Part shown: positions 26,394 to 35,917 of the stretch, in pieces
How positions within the stretch are numbered: the stretch's first letter is position 1
Layout of the letters: each line of letters starts with the position of its first letter
Assembly: GCA_028291515.1 (NCBI GenBank)
Contig: JAQGHU010000024.1
Span: forward strand, 1 to 64,000
Reading direction: 5' to 3'
Source: Schlesneria sp.
Lineage (GTDB): Bacteria; Planctomycetota; Planctomycetia; Planctomycetales; Planctomycetaceae
DNA: 64,000 nucleotides
Made by a program: the position numbers and the translations under genes
The notes under the pieces: generated by a model
What the model was told of the DNA's origin: nothing
What the model saw: only the letters and a program-made list of their open reading frames with translations
Database searches by the model: none

Positions 26394-27785
26394 ATGTTTC
26401 GAGACGGAATGAAGGTCGCATTTGTCATGGCCGCCAGTCTGGCCGTGCATACTTCCCATTTGCAAGCACAAGAAAAGGCTCGACAGCCCAACGTACTGGT
26501 GATTGTGGCGGACGATCTGGGGTATGCCGATCTCGGGTTTCAGGGTGGCAAAGACATCCCCACACCGAACATCGATTCAATCGCAGCGGGTGGAGCTCGA
26601 TTCACAAATGGCTATGTCTCGGGCCCGTACTGCAGTCCCACCCGGGCTGGGATGTTGACCGGACGTTATCAGCAGCGCTTCGGCCACGAGTTCAATCCCG
26701 GCGGCGAAGGAGGTGGCGGTGGAAATGGACTCGGCCTTCCGCTGTCAAAAACCACGATCGCCAATCGCTTCCAGCACGCGGGCTATGTGACCGGGCTGGT
26801 AGGTAAATGGCACTTGGGTAGCGGAGCGAAGTTCCACCCAATGCAGCGAGGCTTTGACGAATTCTACGGATTTCTTGGTGGGGCTCACACTTACTTCGAC
26901 AAGCAAGAAGCAGCCGTGATGCGCGGCACGACGAAGATCTCGGAACCGGAATATCTGACAGATGCCTTCGGGCGAGAGGCGGTCTCGTTCATCGAACGCA
27001 ATCAGAAGAAGCCCTTCTTCCTGTACCTGGCATTCAATGCGGTTCACACGCCAATGGAAGCCGACAAAGATCGGCTGGCGAAGTTCTCATCGATCACATC
27101 AAAACCTCGGCAGACTTATGCCGGGATGCTGTCCGCCATGGATGATGCTGTGGGCAAAGTCTTGAAGACGCTGCGGGCCGCTCAACTGGAAGAGAACACG
27201 TTGATCTTCTTCATCAGTGACAACGGCGGACCGACGATGCAGGGAACGACCATCAACAGCAGCAACAATGCCCCGTTACGAGGCAGCAAGCGAACCACGC
27301 TGGAAGGGGGCGTTCGCGTTCCATTCCTAGTCTATTGGAAGGGGCAGATCACTCCTGGAACAGTGTTGGATCAACCGGTGATTCAGCTCGATATCCAACC
27401 GACGGCGCTGGCGGCGGCAGGAATCGATGTGAAACCAGAATGGAAGTTCGACGGCGTCAACCTGCTGCCATTCATCAAAGGCCAGTCGAGCGGTAAACCT
27501 CACGAAACGCTCTATTGGCGACTGGGCGAACAAAACGCGATCCGTCACGGCGACTGGAAGTTGGTCCAATACGATCTGAACGTAGACAACTTCCCCTCCA
27601 AAGGCGTGACCGCGCCGCGGCTCTATAACCTGAAAGACGACATCGGCGAAGCCCACGACTTGGCCGAGAAACACCCCGAGAAAGTGGCAGAGCTAACATC
27701 ACTCTGGAAGGCCTGGAGCAACGAGATGGTCGAGCCACTCTGGGGTGGGCAACCGAATCGCCGACAGAACCGTGATGCGAAGTAG
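26394..27785 (+). CDS. Type I sulfatase (arylsulfatase A-like), exported
   Basis: A 463-residue enzyme that removes sulfate esters, probably from polysaccharides. The ATG at 26394 opens a signal peptide ending near residue 26; earlier in-frame ATG/TTG codons would only add a hydrophilic stretch. Metal ligands are D40 and D41 in VADDLGYADLG. The nucleophile is C80 in YCSPTRAG, the CxPxR site modified to formylglycine. GKWHLG, DNGGPT and LRGSKRTTLEGGVRVP complete the active site. Sulfatases are greatly expanded in marine and freshwater Planctomycetes. The convergent NPCBM protein is 8 bp away. Confidence 0.92.
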   Translation: MFRDGMKVAFVMAASLAVHTSHLQAQEKARQPNVLVIVADDLGYADLGFQGGKDIPTPNIDSIAAGGARFTNGYVSGPYCSPTRAGMLTGRYQQRFGHEFNPGGEGGGGGNGLGLPLSKTTIANRFQHAGYVTGLVGKWHLGSGAKFHPMQRGFDEFYGFLGGAHTYFDKQEAAVMRGTTKISEPEYLTDAFGREAVSFIERNQKKPFFLYLAFNAVHTPMEADKDRLAKFSSITSKPRQTYAGMLSAMDDAVGKVLKTLRAAQLEENTLIFFISDNGGPTMQGTTINSSNNAPLRGSKRTTLEGGVRVPFLVYWKGQITPGTVLDQPVIQLDIQPTALAAAGIDVKPEWKFDGVNLLPFIKGQSSGKPHETLYWRLGEQNAIRHGDWKLVQYDLNVDNFPSKGVTAPRLYNLKDDIGEAHDLAEKHPEKVAELTSLWKAWSNEMVEPLWGGQPNRRQNRDAK

Positions 27786-27793
27786 CCCGCGAC

Positions 27794-30328
27794 TCACTTT
27801 CGATAGAGTCGTGGATAGCACCACATGCTCTGGTCAAATTGAGTATCAGCCAATTCGTCGACCTTCAGATCGATGGTTTTCGTCCCCGGCGGCAGTTTGA
27901 CGTCGATATTGACCAGCCCCCCTTGGGGGCTTTGGTAGATACGCTTCGCGTCGGCCCAAACTTCAAATCTGACCTGGTGATGATAGGGAGTCATGCCAAC
28001 CGCGGTGAAACGATTCATGCCGGTGGGGACGGCAAACGTCATGCTCGAAGGGGCATGCGCTTGAATAAACTCATCACAACATTGAGCGTCACGAAAATTG
28101 ATCACCGTCGTCTTGGAGAGCGGCACGTTGTGGGTCAGCGAACCCTCGGCGACAGTGCTCGAAGCGACGCTGAATTGCGCGGCCCCGGCCTTGCCGTCCA
28201 GCATCTTATCGGTGATTCGCGCAGCGGGAACTAAGTGCCAGCGGGGATAGCACCAGTACGTCAGGTCGAACGACCCATCGCCATTCGGATCGGCAACCAG
28301 TTCAAGAACCGAAGACTTGGGCGGAACGTCGATCTTCATGATTGCGATATTGCCGGATTGCGATTCATCGATTCGCTTCCCGTCAATCCACAGGCTGTAC
28401 TTGGACGAACCGCTGGCGCAATTGTAACCGACGACCGAGAAACTTTTCGCGCCCGCCGGAACCGGACACTTCAGTCGTGATAGAGCATGGGCACCATAGT
28501 AATCGTCGCAAGCCTTAAAGTCGCGCGTGACGCGGGGCCACTGATATTCCGGCGTCGACGTGAGTACTTGATTGATTGGCAGACGTTCTCCCAAAGCCCG
28601 GCCATCGCTGATTTTCTGATAGACCAGTCGCACAAACCCACTCTTCAGATCGTCTTCGCGGTCCGCCTCAGAGGGGAAGTCGCGCCGAATCGCACCGGAC
28701 GTCATCCGCAGGCGGGCTTTCTGAAAACTGACCCTCCCTAGATGTGAAGTCAGCCAGACATGACGAATCATTGAGACCGACCACGGTCCGTTATCCTTAC
28801 ACACCAAGGATTCGTCCGCTCCTTCCCAGGCAATGTAATCGCGTTCCTTGTCCAGATCGACATTGAAGCTGGCGCGATGACCATCCGACTTGGCACGAAT
28901 TCGAATTTGATGTCGCTCGTTGTTGGCGATCGGACAAGGAGTATGTGCGGTCCCGTTCTGATCAAACCACTTGCCATCGATGTAGCCGACCCCGCCGGTT
29001 GATCCGTTGAGAGCACTGAGCTCAAGATACAATAGATGGTCACCAACTGGGAAAATAAGGCCGACGGTCTCGGAACCGCTTTGACGAACGAATTCGAGTT
29101 CCAGTTCGTAGCTTCCACTAATCGAACCCGCGAGAGGGAACCGACCGTACTCACCAGTTTTCAAGACGATCTCATCAGCAGCAGGTTCCTTTTCTAAATA
29201 CTTGTTCCATTCGAACCCTCGAGTCGTCCAATTCACCCCTGCCGTCCAATCGAGCAGATCAACCCATTCGCCGGGTTCGGTCGCCGCCGAAGAATTGGAT
29301 GACTTGGGAACCGCGGTTGGCGGTGAGTTGGGCTTCGTCGTACCAGCCGACTTCATCAGCGAAATCTCATCCAGGCGCTTCGCAACGAGTTGCTTCTTGA
29401 GTGCCGCGGTGAGTTGGGGTTGTGCCCGTTCATACCATTCGGCTGCATGGAGGAGCAGGACTTTCTTATTAGACCCGGTTTCGAGTTGAGCAAGTTCCCA
29501 CCAGGCGTCTCCAACCGATGCTTGAGCCATGGCGTCCGTTGGTGAGGCCTGTTCCAGCGTCGCAGCGGTCTTCCACTTGGCATCACTCACTTTCGCCAAC
29601 AAAGGTAACGCCGACTTCCAGTCGGATTCCTGGAAAACACGCCATCGCCCGACCGTCAGGAGCGCATTTGCATCGTCGGCGTCTGTCGTCAGCTTGGCAT
29701 TTGCCGCTTGATATCCCTTCCACAACTTTTCGCGTGCAGCGACCATCTCACGCGTCTCTACGATCATTGGCTTTAGACCATTCGTGCCGCTGATGCGTTG
29801 GACTGCTGTATCCACTGAACCAATCAGAGACATTGAATCGGCAAATCGATTCTCTTGAGCGACTTCCCGAGCCAACGCCAATGCTTCTTCGACGGCGGGT
29901 TTCAAAACCAAGACCGTCTTCGCCGCACTCAAGAATCCGGTCAGCAGCCTGGCTTTCTCTCGAGTTGCATCCATCTCGAACTTGCTCGTCAGGTCGTCAA
30001 CCGCGTCAGACCAGACCGAGAAATTGCCGGCGTCTTTGGCCAGGGGAAGAACGGCCATTAAGATGACATAGCGTTCGTCTGCCGAAACGCTCGGATCGCG
30101 AGATGCTTCCATTAACTTCTTAGCAGCATCCTGCTTCTTAGAAACCGCTTCCAAACGTGACAGACCGTAAGTGTCATCCAGAACCTTGGCAATCTCTTTC
30201 TGCTGTTCGACAGAGGGGATTGGTGATCGGGATTGCCCATCGGCGGCAGCAGCCGAGATAGCCACTATCAAAACGATGCAGAACATTCGAAGAGTCGAAA
30301 ACGAAGTTGCGCGTCGAAAGGCTCGCAT
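27794..30328 (-). CDS. Large exported protein with two C-terminal NPCBM domains
   Basis: An 844-residue protein. The ATG at 30328 is preferred (AAAGAAG upstream, signal peptide 1-30); an upstream in-frame start at 30400 would add a hydrophilic 24 residues. The first 330 residues are helical and TPR-like (VWSDAVDDLTSK, EKLWKGYQAANAKL, AAEWYERAQPQLT). The middle resembles a LamG-like lectin fold (GSYELELEFVRQSG). The end has two NPCBM-like domains (novel putative carbohydrate-binding module), each ending in the same phrase: TYWCYPRWH and SMWCYPRLY. A carbohydrate-binding envelope protein is likely. It converges on the sulfatase. Confidence 0.7.
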   Translation of the reverse strand: MRAFRRATSFSTLRMFCIVLIVAISAAAADGQSRSPIPSVEQQKEIAKVLDDTYGLSRLEAVSKKQDAAKKLMEASRDPSVSADERYVILMAVLPLAKDAGNFSVWSDAVDDLTSKFEMDATREKARLLTGFLSAAKTVLVLKPAVEEALALAREVAQENRFADSMSLIGSVDTAVQRISGTNGLKPMIVETREMVAAREKLWKGYQAANAKLTTDADDANALLTVGRWRVFQESDWKSALPLLAKVSDAKWKTAATLEQASPTDAMAQASVGDAWWELAQLETGSNKKVLLLHAAEWYERAQPQLTAALKKQLVAKRLDEISLMKSAGTTKPNSPPTAVPKSSNSSAATEPGEWVDLLDWTAGVNWTTRGFEWNKYLEKEPAADEIVLKTGEYGRFPLAGSISGSYELELEFVRQSGSETVGLIFPVGDHLLYLELSALNGSTGGVGYIDGKWFDQNGTAHTPCPIANNERHQIRIRAKSDGHRASFNVDLDKERDYIAWEGADESLVCKDNGPWSVSMIRHVWLTSHLGRVSFQKARLRMTSGAIRRDFPSEADREDDLKSGFVRLVYQKISDGRALGERLPINQVLTSTPEYQWPRVTRDFKACDDYYGAHALSRLKCPVPAGAKSFSVVGYNCASGSSKYSLWIDGKRIDESQSGNIAIMKIDVPPKSSVLELVADPNGDGSFDLTYWCYPRWHLVPAARITDKMLDGKAGAAQFSVASSTVAEGSLTHNVPLSKTTVINFRDAQCCDEFIQAHAPSSMTFAVPTGMNRFTAVGMTPYHHQVRFEVWADAKRIYQSPQGGLVNIDVKLPPGTKTIDLKVDELADTQFDQSMWCYPRLYRK

Positions 30329-30752
30329 GACTACTTCTTTCAACGAATCTGCATTCGTCAGCAGCGAAGAACACTCGAAACAAGAATGCCACCGTGGCAC
30401 GCCGACTTTATTCGACCACCTGTCTTAGTACGAGGCAACGCTTGACGCGGCAAAATCGCGATTATCCGGGCTCGCACCGCAAAATATTGCGTTTCTTCCC
30501 CTCGCACGTGTCGAGCAGCGGGAAAATTCAGCCGCCGATCAAGTGCAGTCGCAGTATATTCATCGCCGGGTGCCACGGTTTTGGAGGTTTTGGAGTCCTC
30601 GACAAAGCCGTGCTGGCTTGGGCTCAACGTCAAAGTTAATTTGCTTCTGTCGAGGATGATTGATCCGACATCAGCTCATAGCAGAAGAAAAGACACGGCC
30701 TTGTCGAGGACTCCAAAACCGTGGCACCCCGACCAAACCGATGGTCGGAGCA
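30329..30752. other. Spacer with an inverted repeat pair
   Basis: No gene is supported. The main content is the GGGTGCCACGG inverted pair at 30568-30612 and 30695-30730. The rest may carry the promoter of the NPCBM gene (minus strand, near 30329-30400). Confidence 0.5.
30568..30730. repeat. Inverted GGTGCCACGG repeat pair with an internal tandem duplication
   Basis: The right copy (30695-30730) reads in reverse GGGTGCCACGGTTTTGGAGT then CCTCGACAAGGCCGTG. The left copy (30568-30612) is the same except that GGTTTTGGA is duplicated in tandem and one base differs (AAAGCC for AAGGCC). A third copy is at 46590-46625 with ACTTGGAG. The unit contains no open frame. Confidence 0.7.
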
Positions 30753-32000
30753 CTAACCGCCAATAAGATGCAACCTCAACATGTTCATCGCGGTCTTGGC
30801 GGTGCGACTCTTAGCGATCTCGGGATCGCCGAAATGCTGGACCTTTTCGACTTGGATCACCTTGGGGCCAGCGAGGGCGACGAAGCTGGCTGGGACCGCG
30901 GCGAAGGGGTCGTCGGCTTTGAAGTCGGCCCATTCCGTGACGGCGAGGGCGAAGTTGGTGCCGAACTTTTGACGGCAACCTCGGGCCATTGCTTCCGCCG
31001 CTTCGGAACTGATGTCACCGTAGGAACGCAGCATCAGGGGATCGACACCGAGCATGTCGCGTTTGGCGGCATGGGTCGGTGCGACGACGCCGCCCTTGTA
31101 GCAAGTATCGAAACCAGAGACGCCCGTCAGCTTATACGACAGCAGCCCGCCAGTTCCCGATTCGGCCGTTGAAAGCGACGCGCGACGCTGATTGAGCAGT
31201 CGCACCAGAGCGTGCTCAAGCTCTTCGTCTTCCGATCCGAACACGCAGGAGCCCATGCGATTGATGATGGCGTTGCGTGTGCGTTCAATTTTCTCGCGGC
31301 ATTCTTCCGCGCTCAGTCCTTCGGTGGTGATCCGCAGCGTGATTGTCGCTTCGTGAGCGGTGATGCCGACATCGGGATCGCGACCGCGAGCGGTCAATTC
31401 GCCGAGCATTTCTTCAGCCTGCGATTCCCCGACGCCAAAGCAATTGATGCGAGCGCGTCGAATGACTCGGCCGCCTCCGTCCAGACGGGGCACGACCTGC
31501 TGTCGATACATCATCTTCATTTCGCTCGGCACACCAGGCATCGCGGCAATGCGACACTGCTTGCCATCGCTACGAGTCACTGTCATCCAGACTCCGGGGG
31601 CGGTTCCGCGTGGGTTGGGAAGAGGCTGAGCCCCAATCGGAAACATCGCCTGCATCACGTTCCGCTCGGGCATCGGCCGATTGCGACGCGCGAACATCGT
31701 CTTGACGTGTTCCAGTGAAGGAGCGTGCAGTTCGAGTTCCACGCCCGCAACCCTCGCGAGAGCTTCTCGCGTCAGATCGTCGAGTGTCGGGCCCAGGCCA
31801 CCTGTGATCAGAACCACGTCGCTGCGTTCGGCGGCGGTACGGATGGCGGCGACCATTTCTTCCAGGTCGTCCCAGATTGTGCAGTGAGCCCGCACGGGAA
31901 TCCCGATCTCCGCCAACTCCAGGCTGAGCCACTGACTGTTTGTATCGAGCTTCGCGCCGGAGGTAATTTCCGTTCCGACAGCGATAATTTCGGCCGACAT
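30753..32000 (-). CDS. cinA: CinA family protein (competence/damage-inducible; NMN deamidase type)
   Basis: A 415-residue, two-domain protein. The N-terminal MoCF-like domain (residues 1-170) has SAEIIAVGTEITSGAKLDTN, VVLITGGLGPTLDD and AMPGVPSEM, and hydrolyses ADP-ribose in studied homologues. The C-terminal domain (about 255-415) normally deamidates NMN (PncC). Here the motif ESCTGG reads ESGTGG, and the TG(I/V)AGPGG loop is replaced by TEWADFKADDP, so that activity may be lost. The start ATG is clear. No operon partner is evident. Confidence 0.85.
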   Translation of the reverse strand: MSAEIIAVGTEITSGAKLDTNSQWLSLELAEIGIPVRAHCTIWDDLEEMVAAIRTAAERSDVVLITGGLGPTLDDLTREALARVAGVELELHAPSLEHVKTMFARRNRPMPERNVMQAMFPIGAQPLPNPRGTAPGVWMTVTRSDGKQCRIAAMPGVPSEMKMMYRQQVVPRLDGGGRVIRRARINCFGVGESQAEEMLGELTARGRDPDVGITAHEATITLRITTEGLSAEECREKIERTRNAIINRMGSCVFGSEDEELEHALVRLLNQRRASLSTAESGTGGLLSYKLTGVSGFDTCYKGGVVAPTHAAKRDMLGVDPLMLRSYGDISSEAAEAMARGCRQKFGTNFALAVTEWADFKADDPFAAVPASFVALAGPKVIQVEKVQHFGDPEIAKSRTAKTAMNMLRLHLIGG

Positions 32001-32596
32001 ATTCGGTCCTGCGATTTCAATGTTGTCTGATCAAGTTGCTGCGTCAGATCCCGTTGTGAATGCGACGGCCGGTACTTTACCTGTGCAGACCACTTGCGGG
32101 CAACGTGGTGGAGCGAAACCGTCGCCGACAGCGATCCCCTTCGGGGTTCCACAGCGAACGAACGAGCGCCTCAAATCGGAAACCCCTGAAGCGTGACTCT
32201 CCATGATCTCAAAACGGCCAATCTGGAACGGAACGATGGCGGCATCGGCAGAATCTGCCGGTTCCGTCACAAATTCATTGCGGCAAATCAGCTCGAACGC
32301 CAAATCACGGCCTCGAAAGGCCATAAATCAACCGGCTCCCAAACTCTCTGTTGCCAGTTCATGGCAAAAGTACTATCAGACGACGAAATTCTTCCGAACA
32401 ATTCATTCACATTTGTCACTCGTCGCCAATCTCGCCAGGGACTGGACGGCTTTCCCGCCGCCTCCCAATCTCTGGCGAGTTTGACCACGTCAAGAATCGG
32501 CTTCGCGAACTCTCGTTAGATCGTCGGCAACAGCGACTGGCCTCGCAGGAGTTGTTGGTATTTGTCTAGTGCGTTCCCTTTGCAATTAGCGGCGTC
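32001..32596. other. Spacer without a supported gene
   Basis: Open frames on both strands overlap one another (a 108-codon plus-strand frame at 32193 and a 97-codon minus-strand frame at 32031) and none has a ribosome-binding site, signal or recognisable motif. I treat the stretch as non-coding, holding divergent promoters for cinA and the lipoprotein at 32597. Confidence 0.4.
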
Positions 32597-33574
32597 ATGG
32601 GACCACAGCTACGGCTGCTTTTACTACTGATGATCGGTTGTGGACCGAGTTGCCTCGGATGCGCCACGACTCCGTATCGGTACGGCCGCTTCGCAGAAAC
32701 AATCGCCGAAAATCCGCCTCCGCCCGAGATCGAGTTCGTACACGGCAAGCCGAACAAATTTCTGGATGGAATGTCCTGGGTCATCGGATTCCCGACTCGC
32801 ATCCTGCCGATGAGTCCGAAGGTGAATAATCACGCCTTCACCGAGGACACATCCACCAAGCTGACTGCCTATATGCAGGATAACGATCTGGGCGATGTCC
32901 TGGTGCGAGTGAACCAGTACGACCCGATCGGCGAATGGAAGCGGTTGTGCCACAACGACCGAATCTCGCCGGGCTGGAGATTCACGTTCGGGACAGCCGG
33001 GCTGATCAATTACACGCTGCTTCCTTGTCGAGTCTTCGGGGGAGACATGTACAACCCCTTTACGAATTCGCTCTACGTCAACTCGGACGTGCCCGCCCTG
33101 TTAATCAGTGAAGCCGCCTATGCCAAGGATATCCATGGGCGACGGCTGCCAGGCCCCTATGCATCGTTCAACGAACTGCCTGTGCTCGCGCTGTGGCGCT
33201 ACACTCATGCCGTGAACGACACACTGGGCTATGCTCAGTTGAACGGCGATTGGGAAACAGAGCGCGAGTTGTATCGTGTGGTCTATCCAATCATGGGGAT
33301 CCAGGTCGCGCTGGGAGGTCATTCCGCACTGTCGCTACGGACGGGCCTGCCGATGATTACTGTTCCAATCACGGCGATCGGCGGAGCTATCGCGGGTCAC
33401 ACGTATGGGCAATCCAAGATTGCCAAGCGCGAGCGTGAACGCGAAGAGACCGGAGTCTTAGGTTTTGACGACGAAGAGAACAGCCCCGGTTACTTCCACC
33501 TACCTGCCCCGTTGACGCGACAATCGGATATTCAGCTCACGAGCGGCATCGACGACCAAGCCGACCGCAAGTAG
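32597..33574 (+). CDS. Predicted lipoprotein, function unknown
   Basis: A 325-residue protein with a signal peptide and lipobox-type cysteines (MIGC15 or CLGC22). It contains a Trp/Gly-rich stretch (DGMSWVIGFPTRIL), a central NYTLLPCRVFGGDMYNPFTN and a hydrophobic segment (about residues 250-280, LPMITVPITAIGGAIAGH), then a charged tail. It reads like a planctomycete-specific envelope protein, possibly with a loosely peptidase-like core; I could not identify catalytic residues. It stands alone, with a GGCACTCCGTG repeat right after it. Confidence 0.55.
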   Translation: MGPQLRLLLLLMIGCGPSCLGCATTPYRYGRFAETIAENPPPPEIEFVHGKPNKFLDGMSWVIGFPTRILPMSPKVNNHAFTEDTSTKLTAYMQDNDLGDVLVRVNQYDPIGEWKRLCHNDRISPGWRFTFGTAGLINYTLLPCRVFGGDMYNPFTNSLYVNSDVPALLISEAAYAKDIHGRRLPGPYASFNELPVLALWRYTHAVNDTLGYAQLNGDWETERELYRVVYPIMGIQVALGGHSALSLRTGLPMITVPITAIGGAIAGHTYGQSKIAKREREREETGVLGFDDEENSPGYFHLPAPLTRQSDIQLTSGIDDQADRK

Positions 33575-33867
33575 ACGGCACTCCGTGTGCCGATTCTCCC
33601 ACGCCGTGCGATGGTCGCTCCCGAAAACACAATTGCGGTCATTGAAATCATCCTCGAATCCCTCGTTCGCTCTTTGTTGATTCCCCGTGAGCGAATATCA
33701 TCCAGTTGACGACATTGCCCACGTGCAGGGATGCAAGACGGGGCAGACAATGATTCCCATTGCTGCCCGAAAAGGATTGAATCATCACTGCTCACAACCA
33801 CGATTCGCCCGACCACGCCGCGCCACTCTGGTTTGAGTTTATCGAACCAGCCACTTGCCTCGCGGGG

Positions 33868-35742
33868 ATGCTGGTTGGGCTGGGCCTGCAGTTCCAATCG
33901 AGCGGTTACGTCACCGGGTCGAACAACTATGAACCTTGGTATGTGTTGCTCGCCTATGCCATTTCGTTCATCGCCGGTGGCGGTCGGACCTTATGGGAAG
34001 CACTCTCGGATCTGATTCATGGCGAAGTCAACATCGACCTGCTGATGATCCTGGCAGCGGTCGGGGCGGCCATGCTGGGCGACTGGCCCGAGGGAGCGGT
34101 GCTGCTGTTCCTGTTTTCGCTGTCGCACGCCCTAGAACATATCATCATGGGGCGAACCCGGGGTGCGATCACGGCCTTGATGAAGCTGACTCCCGACGAA
34201 GCGACCGTGATTCGGCAAGGGCAACAGCAAACGATTCCTGTCGGCCAACTCGTTGTCGGCGATCGTATCGTGGTGCGTCCTTCTGAACGAATTCCCGCGG
34301 ATGGCGTGGTGCTGGAAGGTCACACCGTCGTCGATCAGTCGCCGATGACCGGCGAATCGATTCCTGTCGAGCGTCAAGTCGGCGATCCGGTCCTGGCCGG
34401 GACGATGAACCAACACGGCGCGATTGAAGTGGAAGTGTCGCGAATTGCCAGCGAAACGACGTTGGCGCGAATGATCAATATGGTGGAATCTGCGCAGTCG
34501 GAACGAGCGGTCTCGCAGCAGTTCACCGAATGGTTCGGTCAAAAGTACACCTGGATCGTGCTGGTGGGGACCGCGGCGGTGTACTTGATTGGGGCCTATG
34601 TCCTGGGTGATTCCGTGCGGAACTCGTTTCATCGCGCGATGACGGCACTCGTCGCAGCGTCGCCTTGTGCGGTGGTCATTTCGATCCCGTCGGCAATTCT
34701 GTCGGCGATCGCCAGCGCCGCTCGCGGTGGCGTGCTCTTCAAAGGGGGCAGCCATCTGGAACAGACCGCCTTGCTGGAAGCAATGGCATTCGACAAGACT
34801 GGCACTTTGACAATCGGGCAACCTCAACTGAACGGCATCTACACAGCGGCAGGTGTGTCCGAGACCGAATTGTTGACGATCGCTGCCGGCTTGGAATCGC
34901 TGTCCGAACACCCGCTGGCACGGGCTGTCACGGAAGCGGCACGCGTGCGTGGCATCGCCATTCCGGACGCCGATGATGTCGAAGCGGTGATCGGTCATGG
35001 TGTGTTCGGACTGATCAACGGCCAGCGGCGTTGGGTCGGCAAGTTGAGCTGGTTCGTAGACACTGGCACTCCCTGCGACCCGGGGTTGTCTCAACAGGCG
35101 GTTGGTCTGCAGGTGATCGGCAACACGTTGATCGGCGTCGCGGACGAACACCGCGTCCTCGGCATCCTGGCCGTCTCCGACACATTGCGTCCGACGGCCG
35201 CGCTGGCGATCCAGGAACTGCGAGCGATGGGGATGAAATCGCTGACGATGCTCTCGGGAGATCATCAAAGCGTGGTGACTCATATCGCCAGCCAACTGGG
35301 TATGGAAGGCGAAGGCCAACTGTTGCCCGACGAAAAGTTGCAGCGCCTGGCGATCATCAAGAAGGAAATCGGGCCCGTCGGGATGATTGGCGACGGCATC
35401 AACGATGCCCCCTCGCTGGCGGGTGCCAGTGTTGGGTTCTCGCTTGGTGGTGCGGGGACCGATGTCGCGCTGGAAACGGCAGATATCGTGTTGATGGCCG
35501 ACGATCTGCGTCGGTTGCCCTACGCGATCGCGCTCGCCAGGAAGTCGCAGCAGATCGTGCGGCAAAACTTGATCCTGGCGTTCGGCATGATGGGAACGCT
35601 ACTGGTGCTGACGTTTGTCATGGTCCTGCCCCTGCCTGTGGCGGTCCTGGGTCATGAAGGCAGCACGGTGATTGTAATCCTGAACGGCCTGCGCATGCTG
35701 GCCTTCCCCAAGCCGCGCTCGCTGCCAGCCAACGCCGCATAA
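33868..35742 (+). CDS. Heavy-metal P1B-type ATPase
   Basis: A 624-residue metal exporter of the Zn/Cd/Co/Pb type, counted from the ATG at 33868. The actuator loop is TGESIPVE. The transmembrane metal site is SPC (AASPCAVVIS), the phosphorylated Asp is in DKTGTLT (about residue 309), the HP locus is SEHPLARAV, and GDGINDAPSLAG closes the P-domain. No N-terminal HMA domain is present. Frame-consistent coding extends 29 codons upstream (HNHDSPDHAAPLWFEFIEPA), but that stretch contains no ATG, GTG or TTG. AAAGGA lies seven bases before an ATC at 33784, so the true start may be non-canonical or a base may be wrong. Confidence 0.88.
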   Translation: MLVGLGLQFQSSGYVTGSNNYEPWYVLLAYAISFIAGGGRTLWEALSDLIHGEVNIDLLMILAAVGAAMLGDWPEGAVLLFLFSLSHALEHIIMGRTRGAITALMKLTPDEATVIRQGQQQTIPVGQLVVGDRIVVRPSERIPADGVVLEGHTVVDQSPMTGESIPVERQVGDPVLAGTMNQHGAIEVEVSRIASETTLARMINMVESAQSERAVSQQFTEWFGQKYTWIVLVGTAAVYLIGAYVLGDSVRNSFHRAMTALVAASPCAVVISIPSAILSAIASAARGGVLFKGGSHLEQTALLEAMAFDKTGTLTIGQPQLNGIYTAAGVSETELLTIAAGLESLSEHPLARAVTEAARVRGIAIPDADDVEAVIGHGVFGLINGQRRWVGKLSWFVDTGTPCDPGLSQQAVGLQVIGNTLIGVADEHRVLGILAVSDTLRPTAALAIQELRAMGMKSLTMLSGDHQSVVTHIASQLGMEGEGQLLPDEKLQRLAIIKKEIGPVGMIGDGINDAPSLAGASVGFSLGGAGTDVALETADIVLMADDLRRLPYAIALARKSQQIVRQNLILAFGMMGTLLVLTFVMVLPLPVAVLGHEGSTVIVILNGLRMLAFPKPRSLPANAA

Positions 35743-35917
35743 TCCACCCCAAGGTCTTGGGGGCCTGGGCTACGAAGACGAACTGACGTCGACGTAAGCT
35801 AGCTGGTTGCATTATCATTCGCATCGCCGGGAAACCGGTCTGCGACGATGGAGCGTCGTCCGCGCCATCGACCTGTCACCACTCGGTCTGGTCCTTTGTC
35901 TTGATGGCTGGAATATT

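Noticed and set aside
32193-32519. 108-codon plus-strand frame between cinA and the lipoprotein gene
   Set aside because: Competes with open frames on the other strand; composition does not look like a folded protein and no start signal is seen.
34132-35565. 477-codon minus-strand frame opposite the P-type ATPase
   Set aside because: Antisense mirror of a strongly coding GC-rich gene; composition (His, Arg, Gln) is typical of such shadows.
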